A stretch of DNA of 64,000 nucleotides from Clonostachys chloroleuca (lineage: Eukaryota > Ascomycota > Sordariomycetes > Hypocreales > Bionectriaceae), in contig JBANAY010000003.1 in NCBI GenBank assembly GCA_037952775.1, forward strand, positions 1,488,001 to 1,552,000, read 5' to 3'. The position numbers were made by a program, and so were the translations under genes. Of the stretch, positions 12,185-23,916 are shown in pieces. The first letter of the stretch is position 1. Every line of letters begins with the position of its first letter. Below the pieces are notes generated by a model, which was given only the letters and a program-made list of their open reading frames with translations, had not been told where the DNA came from and made no database searches.

Positions 12185-14848
12185 ATGTATTCGTGCAGCA
12201 CATGTGGCCGATCATATGCAAGTCAGACGTCGTTGACACGCCACTACCACAACCACCGTAAGACCACACAACACATTTGCGTATATTGCAATGTCATTTT
12301 CTATCGACGAGATCTTTTGGTGCGGCATCTGAGGTCGCACGAGCGGCAATTACAACCCCTGCCTGAGGAGACAGATCTCGATAAGAGAGAAGCTACAAGG
12401 AAACGCTGCCATACCGCATGTCTGCAGTGCCGTGCGCTTAAGATCAAATGCAGCGGCAACGTACCATGCGACAACTGCACCAAGCTGGATAAGCCTTGTC
12501 ACCCGAGTAACTCAGTCGGCCGAATCAGTCATTTGGCCGACCAAACATATCCATCAGAGGACCTATCAGAAATGATGCCACTGGATGATCCGGGGTGCGA
12601 ACCTCCTCAACCTGACCAGGGCTTGCCTTCTCCACAGCGTAGTGAACAACTATCAGCAGGCCCCATTCATGACCTTGGTTCGTTGTCAGGCACATCTCCC
12701 TCCACTCAGTCCATTCAAAATGCTCTTACAATATCTGGGGATGAAGACATGGGCATGCCGGGTGCGGCGACGCTGCACCTCGCGGGGCTTGATTCACAGA
12801 CCGGCGCAGTTACTGGTCCCGCCAACGTGGTCTTGGACTCGTTCATGTTTGACACACTCTCCTGGCCATGGCATCATGAAATATCATATCTCCTCGGGCA
12901 AGAATACACTGTCGATGGGCGTTCAACAATATTGCAGGAGAACGAATCTGCTGAACGATCAAACTCACAAAGTGGACACAACATTAGTGAACCAGCAAGG
13001 CCATCGACATCAATCTCCAAGCCGTCGGGGAACTTTGAGCGGAGATCGTCGACCACAGCTGGCAGACCAAACTCTGAGACCAGTAACGAGCAAACCCAGG
13101 TGATAGATGAGATTATGGCCTTTGCTTTATCTGTAAGAAGCGAGACAGGAGCCGCTGAGGACCAATCTTCGATCTGGTATTCCTTTTCGTCGAAGGTTGC
13201 AAAATCCTTCCATATAGAAGTGTCCGAAGGCTCTGAAGGCACGCATCTGTTGGAACACTTCGTGCATCTGTATCTCAGATACTTTGAATCTCTTTGGCCA
13301 TTATTTTCTCCACAAAATCTTTCCATAAACTGTCTTCATCCTTTACTCTATCTAGTTATGACCTCGGTCGGCGCGATGTATGGTGACACAAGTTATTGTT
13401 ATTTTGGGTCAGAAATGCATTCCCGAGTCCAGACTGCTCTCGCTGAGCCTCTGGAGCTCCAAGACTCGACCTTCGATGCTATCTGGCTCGCCCAAGCTCG
13501 CTGTGCTTCTCGCATGGCTGCTCTATATTTTGGTCAGTCAAAGGCTATTTCTCACGCACACCATCTAGGCACCCTACTCGCAGCACAAGCAAGGCGCATG
13601 GAGCTTTTTTCTGCTGCATACGCTGAAGCCATGACGGAAGAATTCCGTAACCCTAGCGGCTCCCTGTCGGATCAAGAACGTCTGACCATCTGGCTACGGC
13701 TTGAGAGTAGGCGCAGATTGGCATTTGGCATCTATCGCTCCGAAGCCTACACCAGCCTCTTGCTCCAATCCAAACCTCTCTTCTACCTCGGCGAGATCGA
13801 TTTGACATTTCCATCCTGTGATGCGGTGTGGAACGGCGAGAAGATGCCTCCGTCGGTCTGTATACAACTGATTGAGAACGATAGGACTCCTGGCCGGGAT
13901 CTTTACGCATCAGAAATTTATCAGATTGCGCTTGACATAGAGGAAGCCTTGCCGGCAATGGATCCCCTTAGTTATGAGCTGTTGGCACTTGGGCTGCTGT
14001 GGCCTTCCTGGGAATATTCACGAAACCCGAGAATGTTGTTACGACTTTGTGGCGAAGAATGGTCAGTGCCGCAGGAGTTGGCCGCAGCAGGGGCATCCGA
14101 AACTTGGACGAGTTATTTGACCTCTCAATCTACAAACTTGGGTCCCGCCCGCGGTCTGGGGATACGAGACTATGACCATCTTGATAGGAGCTTCAGGAGG
14201 ATGTCTAATATGCACTCTGGGTTTCGCCGACTACTCGTTGCGTTACGTAGATGGGAGCAATCACTTCCAATGGTCAAGTCCTTTGCTCGATCAAAACGAG
14301 ACCGCACTTTATTGCTGAGCGGGCTGATAGTCTACCACCTTGTCCATCTGCGTCTTTCCGCGCCAGTCGCAGATTTACATGAGCTGCAGTACAGGCTGAT
14401 TGACGGACGGTCGCCAGACCTAAACTCTGTCGCAGCAATTGCTCGGTGGCTGAAGTCATCGCGCGCTCGGTTCGCAGCCGAACGAGCAGTGTCAATCTGG
14501 TCCCTCATATCCGGCGAATGCGCAAAACCGACGCAGGACCGTGCTCGCTTCAATCTAGTTGCCTTTGCTGGGCTGCATGATGCGGCTGTATTGCTGTGGG
14601 CGTATGCGAGTACCGTGTCTGACAACGTCTTGGGCAGGATTGCCGATGAGCCTCCACTGGTCCTCCACAATAAAGGCGGGGAAGCCGACTGCATCATCAA
14701 CCAGAGCAATACGGTACTGATTATCGATTTATTTGGAAATCTTTTGGACGATATTAGCCCAGGAAAATCGGCCTCTTTCGCCCAGGCCACCAAAGGTCTC
14801 ATTGGTCTTTCTTTTCCGCGCCAGGGTCAGCAGCAGGCATATCGGTAA
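12185..14848 (+). CDS. Transcription factor with two C2H2 fingers plus a Zn2Cys6 cluster
   Basis: An uninterrupted 887-codon ORF starting at ATG 12185. Two C2H2 fingers lie at residues 4-24 and 32-52. They are followed by a classical binuclear cluster with Cys at 79, 82, 89, 95, 98 and 105 (CX2CX6CX5CX2CX6C). A Ser/Gln/Pro-rich linker leads to a helical fungal-specific regulatory domain (about residues 350-650) with the LWPLFSPQ and RLAFGIYRSEAYTSLL stretches usual in this group. Such double-type proteins are nuclear DNA-binding regulators often found beside metabolic gene clusters. It lies between the Dal5-type transporter and the SDR/FMO/acyltransferase group and is a good candidate for their pathway regulator. 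The frame is fully open, unlike several neighbours. Confidence 0.93.
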   Translation: MYSCSTCGRSYASQTSLTRHYHNHRKTTQHICVYCNVIFYRRDLLVRHLRSHERQLQPLPEETDLDKREATRKRCHTACLQCRALKIKCSGNVPCDNCTKLDKPCHPSNSVGRISHLADQTYPSEDLSEMMPLDDPGCEPPQPDQGLPSPQRSEQLSAGPIHDLGSLSGTSPSTQSIQNALTISGDEDMGMPGAATLHLAGLDSQTGAVTGPANVVLDSFMFDTLSWPWHHEISYLLGQEYTVDGRSTILQENESAERSNSQSGHNISEPARPSTSISKPSGNFERRSSTTAGRPNSETSNEQTQVIDEIMAFALSVRSETGAAEDQSSIWYSFSSKVAKSFHIEVSEGSEGTHLLEHFVHLYLRYFESLWPLFSPQNLSINCLHPLLYLVMTSVGAMYGDTSYCYFGSEMHSRVQTALAEPLELQDSTFDAIWLAQARCASRMAALYFGQSKAISHAHHLGTLLAAQARRMELFSAAYAEAMTEEFRNPSGSLSDQERLTIWLRLESRRRLAFGIYRSEAYTSLLLQSKPLFYLGEIDLTFPSCDAVWNGEKMPPSVCIQLIENDRTPGRDLYASEIYQIALDIEEALPAMDPLSYELLALGLLWPSWEYSRNPRMLLRLCGEEWSVPQELAAAGASETWTSYLTSQSTNLGPARGLGIRDYDHLDRSFRRMSNMHSGFRRLLVALRRWEQSLPMVKSFARSKRDRTLLLSGLIVYHLVHLRLSAPVADLHELQYRLIDGRSPDLNSVAAIARWLKSSRARFAAERAVSIWSLISGECAKPTQDRARFNLVAFAGLHDAAVLLWAYASTVSDNVLGRIADEPPLVLHNKGGEADCIINQSNTVLIIDLFGNLLDDISPGKSASFAQATKGLIGLSFPRQGQQQAYR

Positions 14849-16692
14849 CGTGCGGTAGGAATGTTGGGGGTGGCTATATGCCCTCGTCGGGTAGACAACA
14901 TGTCTTCTGCTCAGCTGGTTTTGAGTGGCGTATATGCTTTACTCGCAAAACTATGTCCTCGGCTGGTTCTACTTGATTTCTGTCAAATAAAAGATGCAAC
15001 AAGCATCTGGGTAACACTTTTGTCTACTCTGTTTCAGGGTTGGAATAAGTGGTCATGACTGCCACTGTGGAACTTAGTACAGTATAATACATGGCACAGA
15101 ACTTCACGGCCATCAAAGCCTCGCGAATCATCTCTACCTCCTATCTCGCACATCTCAGTGGCTTGTCACCGCTCTAAACAGATCCGGCGAATCTTCTCCC
15201 GCGATATTCCAAATAAACCGTCCGCTCTTCATGAATGGCTCTTTGCAAGGCGATTTAAGGGCACGTGTACATCACTGTCACGGCGCCCAAGGACGCTCAC
15301 AGGCAGTCGGCATTAGGTACCGTGGGTATTTAATGATATGTAGACCAGGTTTCCTAAAAATACCAGGTGCTATTTCCTCTGTGTGAAACGAAATAGACAG
15401 GCTTTCGAATCGATATATCAATGTGTTGGTGCCAAGCGGGCGATAGAGAGATATCGTCAACCACCGAGATAATCCATGAAGGTTGAAGCCCGCAGCCCAG
15501 CCTGTTCGAACGCATATATAATTCGCTAGCAAATACTATCAGGAATTCCGTGGAAGCCGGACCGGTCGCGATTGCAAATGTAAGGTTCAATCGCACGATA
15601 GCCGCGGCCATGATGCAACCGACCTAGAAGGATCAGTTTCACCGAGAGGGGTTAATTAGTCAGGTTGGAGGGTTACAACCTAACTGGATCCGATCGTCAA
15701 GACCCTGACCTATCAGCTCGAACAACCCTAGCCGGTAGGATCTATCGCGAACTACCGCACTGACGATCAACCGAAGACCGAGTTATCGGCACAGGTCCGA
15801 TAGCTCGAAGAGCGTTCTGATCCTATCAAACGCACGAGTTGAAGGAAGATCACAACCACGGTCTAACGGATATGAAGATCCCTAACTAATTATATGCCAA
15901 CGGGATAATTGACGGACCTTACGAGCCCGAGACCGGGCTGCTCGCACGAGGATACGATCAAGGGATTCCTTGGGATATAAGGGTCAACGGATCCCTCCTG
16001 TAATTACTAGTCAGAAAAAACAGTCTCAATATATCCCTTTTACCTGTATAACTGGAAGCTGTTGGGTGGCGACACCAACACAATGTTTTGCGAGTATCTG
16101 ACACTTGAAATATGACAGCACCTGAAACAAATACTAGTATTAGAAGATTTCACATAAGATAGTTACACGTAATTACTAGAAGGAATCGAGGCGGAAACCC
16201 CAGTTGAGTGACGAACCCACTGGTCTGCTGATGTTAACACGGCTATCTGTCTCGGAATAAACGCACTGTCTGCCAACCATCCATACCGCCCGTTTCCGGC
16301 TTCGCCTTATCTTAGCTCCATATGCCCCACATATACCAAGGGATGAACTGGCGAATTACGACCACGAAACGACTTCCGATGTGACAGGGTTGACTACAAG
16401 ATACTTCTCGTACCACATTACCCGAAGCCACACAACCCGGACCTATGTGGGTCTGAATTGGTCTTGAACTAAGGGCCTCGGTCATCGGCCAGTCAGCTCT
16501 CAAGGGAGAGGCTTTACTACCTGGTATCAGACAGGGCTGCTCACTATAAACTACATCATTTCTTTCGGTTGCCTTGTTGAGGAAATCTTGTTTCAGCGTT
16601 CGCTCTAATACCTACAGAAGAAAAGCCTGATATAGTTTCAACATCGTTAACACTTCTCCTTCCTCACCGTAAACAAAGCCATCTGTTTTAAC
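14849..16692. other. Long intergenic region, possible repeat debris
   Basis: No convincing gene. Positions 15,620-16,030 differ in texture from their surroundings: short CGATC/TCGAAG words recur and there are stops in all frames, as in a decayed repeat or solo LTR. I could not find matching terminal repeats. The last 100 bp would be the promoter and leader of the SDR gene. Confidence 0.4.
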
Positions 16693-17616
16693 ATGGATCA
16701 GCCTCTCGCAGGACGAACGATAGCCATCACTGTGAGTCATTCTATCGCATTCAACCTCTCATCTAGTAAACTTGTTCATTGACTAGGACCGTTGGTTCGC
16801 AGGGTGGCGCTTCGGGGATCGGGCTTGCAATCACTAGAGCTCTTGTATCCCAAGGAGCCAAAGTGTATATAGCCGACATCTGCTCAGCAATGCCTCAGGC
16901 GTATGCTTCTCTAGAAAATACTTATTTCACCGGAAATTGCGATATTACATCTCGCACTGCATGCAAAAGCTTCATCGACGCTATCCCGGGAAGGCTTGAC
17001 GGGCTTGTGAACTGTGCTGGAATTTGTCCTGCAGAGAATAAAATTGTCTCAGATGACTTGTTTGCGAAAATCATGGCTGTCAATGTTACCGGTTCGTGGA
17101 ATATGGGAACCGAGGCTATCCGAAGGATGGCTGGTCAAGAGACTCGCACCTCAGAAGGACTTAATCCCGGTTCTGTCAGGACCATACCAGCGGGATATAT
17201 TGTCAACATTACCAGTGGTGCGGCGTCGCGTGGCATTGCCAATCTTGCGGCGTACTGTACGTCTAAGCACGCAGTGTTAGGAATGACACGGGCTTGGTCA
17301 AAGGACTGGCCCATGCTTCGAATCAATTCTGTAGCTCCAGGTATGGTCTTCTTCTTCCCCAATCATGCTGTCGGTCGGAATGAGATGTTGATTAAATTTG
17401 TTAGGGACTACGGATACACCTCTTGCCCGAGGTGATGCCAAAACTAGCGGTAGCAAGGAAGACATAGAAAAGAGAGTCGAGGCGTTTGCTTCTAGAATCC
17501 CCCTTAGTAGAATAGCGTTTGATACCGACATTGCTGACGCTGTCTTGTTTATGCTATCAGACGCAGCGAGCTATATCACAGGTCAAAACCTCCCTGTGAA
17601 TGGTGGATCTGATTAA
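16693..17616 (+). CDS. Short-chain dehydrogenase/reductase (SDR), classical type
   Basis: Three exons (16693-16731, 16803-17340, 17405-17616) give a 262-residue protein, the normal length for classical SDRs. The Rossmann NAD(P) motif GGASGIG is completed by splicing. The NAG-type motif appears as NCAG. The catalytic residues are Ser in NITSGAAS and the Tyr-Lys pair in YCTSK. The C-terminus keeps TGQNLPVNGG, which is typical of FabG/3-oxoacyl-reductase-like members. It would interconvert an alcohol and a ketone in the cytosol; the substrate is unknown. The introns begin GTGAGT and GTATGG. Its position beside a flavin monooxygenase suggests that it could supply or consume that enzyme's ketone. 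Confidence 0.93.
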
Positions 17617-18319
17617 TGCAGAGTTATTTTGTAGTGCTAGTTAGAGAGAATATCATCAGGAAAATCCATGCAAGTTTGCAGGGCAGTTTGCAACGTATCC
17701 TTTCCCGTGTCCAGCCAGAAGATGCAAATTACGCTCAAGACCTCCCTTATGTAAGGTCTGAAATCACAGCACGCCCTAAATAGATAAGGAGCGTGACAGA
17801 CGCCCCATTTGAGAGTTGAGCTGCAGGTAAAACCTATTTCTTCTGTGAGGGAAAGCTTGTATTGGGTAAAGAGCGCTCTCTGGGGTATACAGCGTAAAAT
17901 AACCCAGCTTGGATTTTTATTCCAAAAATAAGTAAGTATACTTTACTATTCTCCTCTTTGAGGATACGTAGGTCACTGAGTTACTTAAAGAGGAAACTGT
18001 TTTAATTATTTTTAAACTGCTTTCTAAAGTCAATAAAACCCAAGAGTTGAAATTAGGGTTTCGCAATCCCAATCATTCCGCTAGCTTGTGTGCCCCTGGT
18101 ATTTCCTGGCATCATTTTCGTCTGATCAGAGATTACGACGATTACTCTCCTCGTTGTTTATCCCTGTCGCCTTCTTACACAGAAACAACAATTATTTCCC
18201 ACAGAATTTCTTTATCTATGATGACAATCTTTGCAACATTGTCATCATCCAGCTCCTCCTTGGAATGCCCCTCTTTTCCTTGGTTCCTTGGAACCTCTTC
18301 ACTGAAAGTCACTAGAGCC
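17617..18319. other. Intergenic, no gene recognised
   Basis: 3' flank of the SDR gene followed by mixed sequence. ORFs at 18,047-18,346 are low-complexity and sit next to a repeat fragment, so they are not called. Confidence 0.4.
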
Positions 18320-18440
18320 ATGACTTCCGCTTTACCCAGCTTTTAGGTTCTTCTTATATGGTGGCCAGCTTCTTAGCTGGGCCAATAAGTCTGTTGTGGC
18401 TTAGGATGGATTTAATAGTAACAGGCATAAAAGTGAACTT
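18320..18440 (-). repeat. Second, decayed copy of the dispersed repeat found at 7.0-7.4 kb
   Basis: The minus strand encodes NRLIGPAKKLATI followed by a stop, clearly related to KKLIGPAKKAALYI in the ORF at 7018-7389. The nucleotide sequences share the words CTTAGCTGGGCCAAT or a close variant. Upstream pyrimidine-rich DNA also looks alike in both places. The ends of the element could not be defined. Confidence 0.55.
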
Positions 18441-19098
18441 CCCATATGGGAAGCTAGGGGTGTTGTAGTCTGGCATGGTGTTGGACAATGCTGTAGGTAA
18501 CGCCGGCTGTGGTTTTGGTTTGCCATTTGGTAGATTGGTGGATTCGATATCACAACATCGGGTGGATTGGCGGTCCTAGAAATAGGCATTGTTCAAGATA
18601 GTTTTCGGCGGATGAGTCACGGCCGTCAGGTGAATTCGTGACTGCAGTTATGAAGTTAGGATCTGGGGCGCGAACCTTTAATTAAGTTTTCGGGATCATT
18701 CTTGGTTTTTTTTTTTTCCTCTTCCTATGTTAAGGTGGCTGTGTGGTATATAGCGCTAAAATATCTTATTACAATTGTTTAGGTTAACCTACTCTTTTTT
18801 TTTTTTTTTTTTTTTTTCCTTTCTTACCTCACATACTTTACTATTCGATTTTCATTGTAGGAAGTAGAAGTGGACTAATATTCTTGTTAGGCATAGGCCC
18901 ATAGATTCAACCAAAATGTTATATTGTGTTACAGCCACAACAAGGCAACGTGGCCCATGCTACCTTTGCATATCTAGCTAGTAGGTCATGATCAGCCCTT
19001 AAAAGAAAAAAAATTCTCATTTCTACATTGAAAAGAAGTAAAGTCCAATAGTAACTAACTACGATACACTGAAGCCAACTGTAGTGAGCGATATTCAT
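18441..19098. other. Intergenic with long poly-T tracts
   Basis: Contains T runs near 18,706 and 18,791-18,817 and otherwise mixed DNA. It provides the 3' flank of the minus-strand monooxygenase gene. No gene is recognised. Confidence 0.5.
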
Positions 19099-21299
19099 TT
19101 ACTCGCGACCGTTCAATAGTAGATGCCCTGGATTGCTCTCGGTTCCCAGATAGTATGCCAAGTCGCTCCCATCATATTCCTTGACGCTGAAACCGTTACC
19201 AAGGAAAGCAAAAGGGTTTCCTGCCCGATATTCAATACGGTAGTCCTCGTACCGCGGTGTTTGCATCAGGCCGAAAAAGACTAGCCGCGATCCAGGGAAG
19301 ATAGTCAGTGTTCCATCCAGTCTACCTTGCTTGAACCAACTTCGGCACTCTCCTGACCAAGCTGTACGCTTCAAGAAGAGGTCGGCATGTTCTGCAAAAG
19401 ATTTGCAGACATCTAGTTTCGGCCTAATTGATCTGATATTTTCAACTTGCAACTTTTTCGCAGCTGTTAGGATGTACTTGGTGACGTGTTCGATAAGGGG
19501 AATAAGATCCATGACCCAGGGGCCCGTACGGTCCGACTCCCATCCAGTAGTTTGGAACTATTCATCTTAATGTCAGATAAATTATCTAGCAAAAGCTTGT
19601 CAATTTGGTGCACTTACTTTCGGGGACTGCAACTGATAGGTATGATATAGGACGATCTCTCATTATATCTTGGACGTTCTTCCCATTAGCAATGATGGGG
19701 ATCCGGGGGACCCAACTTGTGTCGAACCTATTCGGTGTTAGAGTCAGGTCAACCTAAACACCAAAGCGCAGGCTTACCCAGTTGCACAAATAATAATATC
19801 AACCTCAGCCTCAACTCCATCTACATTCAGTACCCCCTTCTCCGTGATTTTCTTAATATTTTGTGTAAAGGTAGTGACATTTGGGCGGGTAAGGGCCTCT
19901 AAAAAGCCATTTCCCGGCTGCACGGAAGTTAGAAATTGAAAAAGTGAATGGAATGAACTATGCTTACAGTTGGTCTTCTACAACCGACATTGAATGTCGT
20001 AGGTATCAGCTTCTCTGCTAAGTCTGTACGACCGTTGAGCCTCTTCTTCATCTGCTCCGTGGAAAACTGGGGTGATTGAATCAGCGAACATCTTTTACAT
20101 TTTTGTAGATATAGAAGGCCTCAGAATCGTTACCTTGAGCGAGTGGTTGGATTCGGCAGTGCCATTAAGAATGAATTTGAACCTCTGGTTCAACTCACTC
20201 TCAATCTCCTTACAATATTTCAGAAATGAAGTCGGATCTTCCTTGAACTTTTGTTTCTGTTCTGGACTGTCTATTCAAGGGTTAGCACTTTACCCAAGAG
20301 GCTTTAAAGAGAGATGCGTACACTCAAAGTTTTCCCCATTTGGCCCGGCATGGTTCTGGGCGAATCCTGCAGTGATCCATGTAGGTGATCTGATCCACGT
20401 GTACAAGTGGTCAACATAGGACGATATCTCAGCTGTAAGCTGGATGCCACTACTTCCCATGCCTATCACTGCAACGCGTTTACCCTTCAGATCCAAGCTG
20501 GTATCGTAACGGGCCGTATGGCAGATTTTGCCCTTAAAATCGTGTAGTCCCTCGATCTCGGGCCATTTCCAATTACTAGACTCGAGTAAATATCATCTCT
20601 CTCAGATTTTCTTCGCGTAGGACTTACTTCAAAACACCACTCCCGTTCACCAGAATTTCCGCGACATCGACAAAGACTTGCCCAGTGAGGAGGTTCGTCA
20701 CACTCACATTCCAGACGCCTTTGTCCTCGTCCCATGACGCGGATGTGACCCTATGGTTGAGTTTCATATATTTCTCCAGGTCATGCGTATCAACAACGTC
20801 CCGCAAATACTGCCATATCTCTTTGCCGTAGGAGTAAAAGTGTGTCCAATTGGGATTCCGGGCCCAGGAGAACTAAATAGACTTAGTATAATTACTTTGG
20901 AATATATTGAAGCGCCGCCTACCTGGTAGTTGACAGAGGGTATATCGCAGCCACAGCCTGGATATCTAAAGCTTATCGTTAGCTCTAATAGCTCATACTT
21001 TGTTAGAGTGAATCAACGACATGCCTGTTTTCCAGCCAAGTGCCTCCAATGTCATTGTTCATGTCGTAGCACACCAAAGATGCGTTGTTGAGCATCTGAG
21101 GAAGGAATTTCGCCATACATATTCCAGATATGCCGGCGCCAACATGGATCACTCGGATGGGTCTCTCATGTCCGAATAGTTCCTCCTGGATCCTGTAGCC
21201 TCGTTCGTTCTGACGTGGCCATCCGCACCTATCGGCAAGTTCTTCTAGACTGTCGATGCCATAGCCGGAAGAAAAACGAGCGGCCGCTTCTGAAGTCAT
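19099..21299 (-). CDS. Flavin-containing monooxygenase, Baeyer-Villiger/cyclohexanone-monooxygenase-like, with one apparent frameshift
   Basis: A multi-exon minus-strand gene starting at ATG 21299. Visible motifs in order: FAD-binding GAGISGICMAKFL, GGTWLENRYPGCGCD split by intron 1, a Baeyer-Villiger-like fingerprint (FKGKICHTARYD, with Tyr where Trp is common), NADPH-binding GMGSSGIQ, VDIIICATGFD, then PNYWMGVGPYGPLGHGS. Such enzymes insert oxygen beside a ketone or oxidise heteroatoms using FAD, NADPH and O2. Intron 1 has a GC donor (AG|GCATGT). Directly after GHGS (about 19,501-19,505) the frame jumps: family-like sequence resumes as IPLIEHVTKYIL in another frame, as if two bases were lost (or one gained). 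The rest to the stop at 19099 is open. It is either an assembly error or a recently disabled gene. Confidence 0.85.
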
Positions 21300-22146
21300 T
21301 GATGCTATAGTTATTCCAAAGGATTTATGTATACCTACTACTATTTTACTTCGTTTAGAGGCGCTTGATTGATTGAAAGTTATAACCGGCGAGTATATAT
21401 ATATAAGTATTTTCACTCTAATGGCATGGCTTGATGGTAGGATCGTCCCACAATGGGAGTCTGGAATCGTCCACGAGTGTTCCATGGTGCTGTGTGTCGG
21501 TACGGGAATCTCTCGACTCTCAGTTGCTGTACCAAGTGGGACCAGGAAGGTGACGCACCAAGCCCGGCAATGGTGGTCTGTGGAGTCCAAAAAGAGTGGG
21601 ACAACCACCCTGCCTTCATACCACTTTACCCAGGTTGCTAAGCCAAATGAGCCAGCTACTGTACTCCGAGATGAGTGGAACACAGCGTAGCTACTCCAAT
21701 AAGCTTGCCAGCCAGCATTGGTGATTGTTTGCTTAGGCTGGTATCTAGTCAAGAGTACTCAACTAAAATGTGTGGGCCTAATTATTTAATAGGTATTCTA
21801 GTATGATTCTGGTTGTCCATTACTACGGTACGGTCGCCATTGAACTTCATCTGAGATCGAGAACTATGCGAAGTACTAGGCCCAGACCCTCCATGTCCTC
21901 TCCAACCAGCTGTGGGTCATGCAACCACCATAGCCGGTTGTTCTGGCCGGTTCTTGGGCTGCCTCTGCAATAAGAAATAGAGAACTTTAAATATCAGTGT
22001 ATGCATGTATTCTTTGCCCCACCGCGAACCGCATTATCTTGTTTCAAGTTTGATTACACCATAGACCTCGCATATACGAAATAGGTTCTTAATTTCGTGG
22101 AAACGGGTCTAAGCAGTAAATAAAATAGCATTTGAAATAATCAAAT
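21300..22146. promoter_or_regulatory. Divergent promoter region between the FMO and acyltransferase genes
   Basis: About 850 bp separates the starts of the minus-strand monooxygenase and the plus-strand Ntn hydrolase. A TATATATATAAG stretch near 21,395-21,406 could serve as a TATA-like element. The long minus-strand frame at 21,003-21,752 is mostly an upstream extension of exon 1 and is not supported as protein. Shared regulation is inferred from the layout. Confidence 0.4.
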
Positions 22147-23237
22147 ATGCTCGTCGTGGATTGCTCAGGGACACCATACGAGGTACGTTTAAGAGTCATA
22201 ATTTTCAAAACTTTACAGCTGACAATCTGGAGATTGGTAAATGTCATGGCTCTGCCGCAAAAGAACAGATAGGGAAGTGCGTAGACTTCTACAGTGGTCT
22301 GTTCTGGACGCAGAGCAAGCAGTCATGGGCACAGGTTCAAAAGACGGCACAGACCTTTGAGGAGAACATCAAGGCATCGTGGCCACAGTACTACGAAGAA
22401 ATTCTTGGAATTTCAGATGGATGCGGGCGCCATGTTCTCGATATCATTGCTCTTAATGTCCGCACCGAGGTCGCATTTGGAATGTTCAGCGACGGCTGTA
22501 CGAGCTTGAGTTGGCATGGTCCGAATGCGGCGATGCTAGGTCAGAACTGGGATTGGATGCCAGAGCAGAAGGAAAGCATGATCATCTTGAGAATCAAAGA
22601 TGACGGTGAGAGGCCCAGTATAGCCATGGTTACTGAAGCTGGTATAATTGGCAAGATTGGTTTCAATGCGTTCGGCGTCGGAGTCTGTCTCAACGCCATA
22701 AGAACCAAAGGATGTAATTCCAACGGGCTACCTGTTCACTTTGGTCTAAGGATGGCTTTGGAGTCTCGGTCTGCAGCAGAAGCAGCGAACCGAATGACAG
22801 CTATTGGAATGGCAAGCTCCGCCCACATTCTAATCGCAGATGAAAAAGAAGCTATTGGCTTTGAATTCACATCGACGACGTTTTCAAGATTGCCAATGGA
22901 CCAAAATAATTGTGTGGCTCACTCAAATCACTTGCTAGGAGACCATCCCGGCATATATGAGCCTGGTTGGTTGGCAGACTCCGCGATAAGGGTCGATGTT
23001 ATGACCAAGTTGGCCGCAGAATTCGTCCGGAAACCAGGCGAGCCAACGTTTGAAGAATTCAGCAAGCTATTTGAGGACGAGAAGAACTACCCGGCCGCTA
23101 TTTGCCGCAAGTTTGAAGCAGAAAGCACAGCAGAGACACTCTTTGGCATTGTTGTGGATTTGAAAAACAAGAGTAGTGTGGTCAAACTGGGCAGGCCTGT
23201 GGCACCAGACGAGACAATAAATCTGCGTTGCCTCTAA
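22147..23237 (+). CDS. Penicillin-acyltransferase-like (isopenicillin N acyltransferase family, C45) Ntn hydrolase
   Basis: Two exons (22147-22182 and 22233-23237) around a 50-bp intron give 346 residues, close to the fungal family's roughly 357. Splicing restores the typical start GTPYEIG...HGSAAK. The autocatalytic cleavage site and nucleophile is Cys101 in SDGCTSLS. Also present are LGQNWDW, TEAGIIGKIGFNAFGVGVCLNA, the SAHILIADEKEAIGFEF segment and a C-terminal GRPVAPDE. Family members self-cleave before the Cys and then transfer acyl groups to, or hydrolyse, amides. Penicillin-pathway members end in a peroxisomal tripeptide; this one ends RCL, so cytosolic action is likely. It sits beside an FMO and an aldehyde dehydrogenase, and its substrate is unknown. 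Confidence 0.92.
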
Positions 23238-23916
23238 GTTATAGTAAGAAGCAAGCTTAAAGAGCTCTCTTCCAGTAGATATCAATAAAATATATTATCC
23301 TCACTTCTCAAGTATTGATTTCCAGGTCTTGAACTGGGAAGGTCTTGAGAAGTTATACCGTGTTGTGACCTTCGGTTCCAATCCTGTAACAAGCGAGTTC
23401 TAACTTTAACTTTTTGGCAGAATCAATAATTTCAGTTGAATATGAGTTAGAATGACTTCTAGAGTCAATTGTTTGTCCTTCAATAAGACAATATGTAAGT
23501 CCCTTGTTGATATCCTTCTCTTCCATCATCCCAGTTGGGGTGTCCCAGGCAAGTGTCCAGCCCGGCTCATCCCCTTGGGCTCACTCATTGAGTCAGCTTT
23601 CCACCACGTCCGGTTGGATTTGATCCACTATAGTGGAGAATTTCATGTAAATTGGGTCCTACACCTTTGAAATCCAGCAGATTGTGATTGCCTGGCCACA
23701 ATAGCCGTGTGCGTGTCAATTGGAGCGGACTACGCTACAGATCGCGTGGATTTAGATGCTCTAGCAGCTGGCCAGGTGTCTTTATCGCCATTGACCGAGA
23801 TTCTTACAGGATAGTATAAGATAAAATTACACCCGTCACCAGAATGCAGCATGCTCTAGTTTCTTTAGCACGAGAGTTGTCCCCCTATCGCATTGACCCA
23901 ACAAGGATTGCCCTCC
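23238..23916. other. Intergenic, upstream of the aldehyde dehydrogenase
   Basis: Mixed sequence without a credible ORF. It holds the acyltransferase 3' flank and the dehydrogenase promoter. Confidence 0.5.

Noticed and set aside
15620..16060. Solo LTR
   Set aside because: Texture suggests a repeat, but I found no matching terminal dinucleotides, target duplication or second copy in the window.
16430..16510. Possible tRNA on the minus strand (GTTCAAGAC B-box-like word)
   Set aside because: No A-box at the required spacing and no cloverleaf.
21300..21752. Upstream extension of the FMO as a 249-residue ORF
   Set aside because: The family start matches the ATG at 21299; the extra part has no similarity to known FMO N-termini and lies in the promoter.
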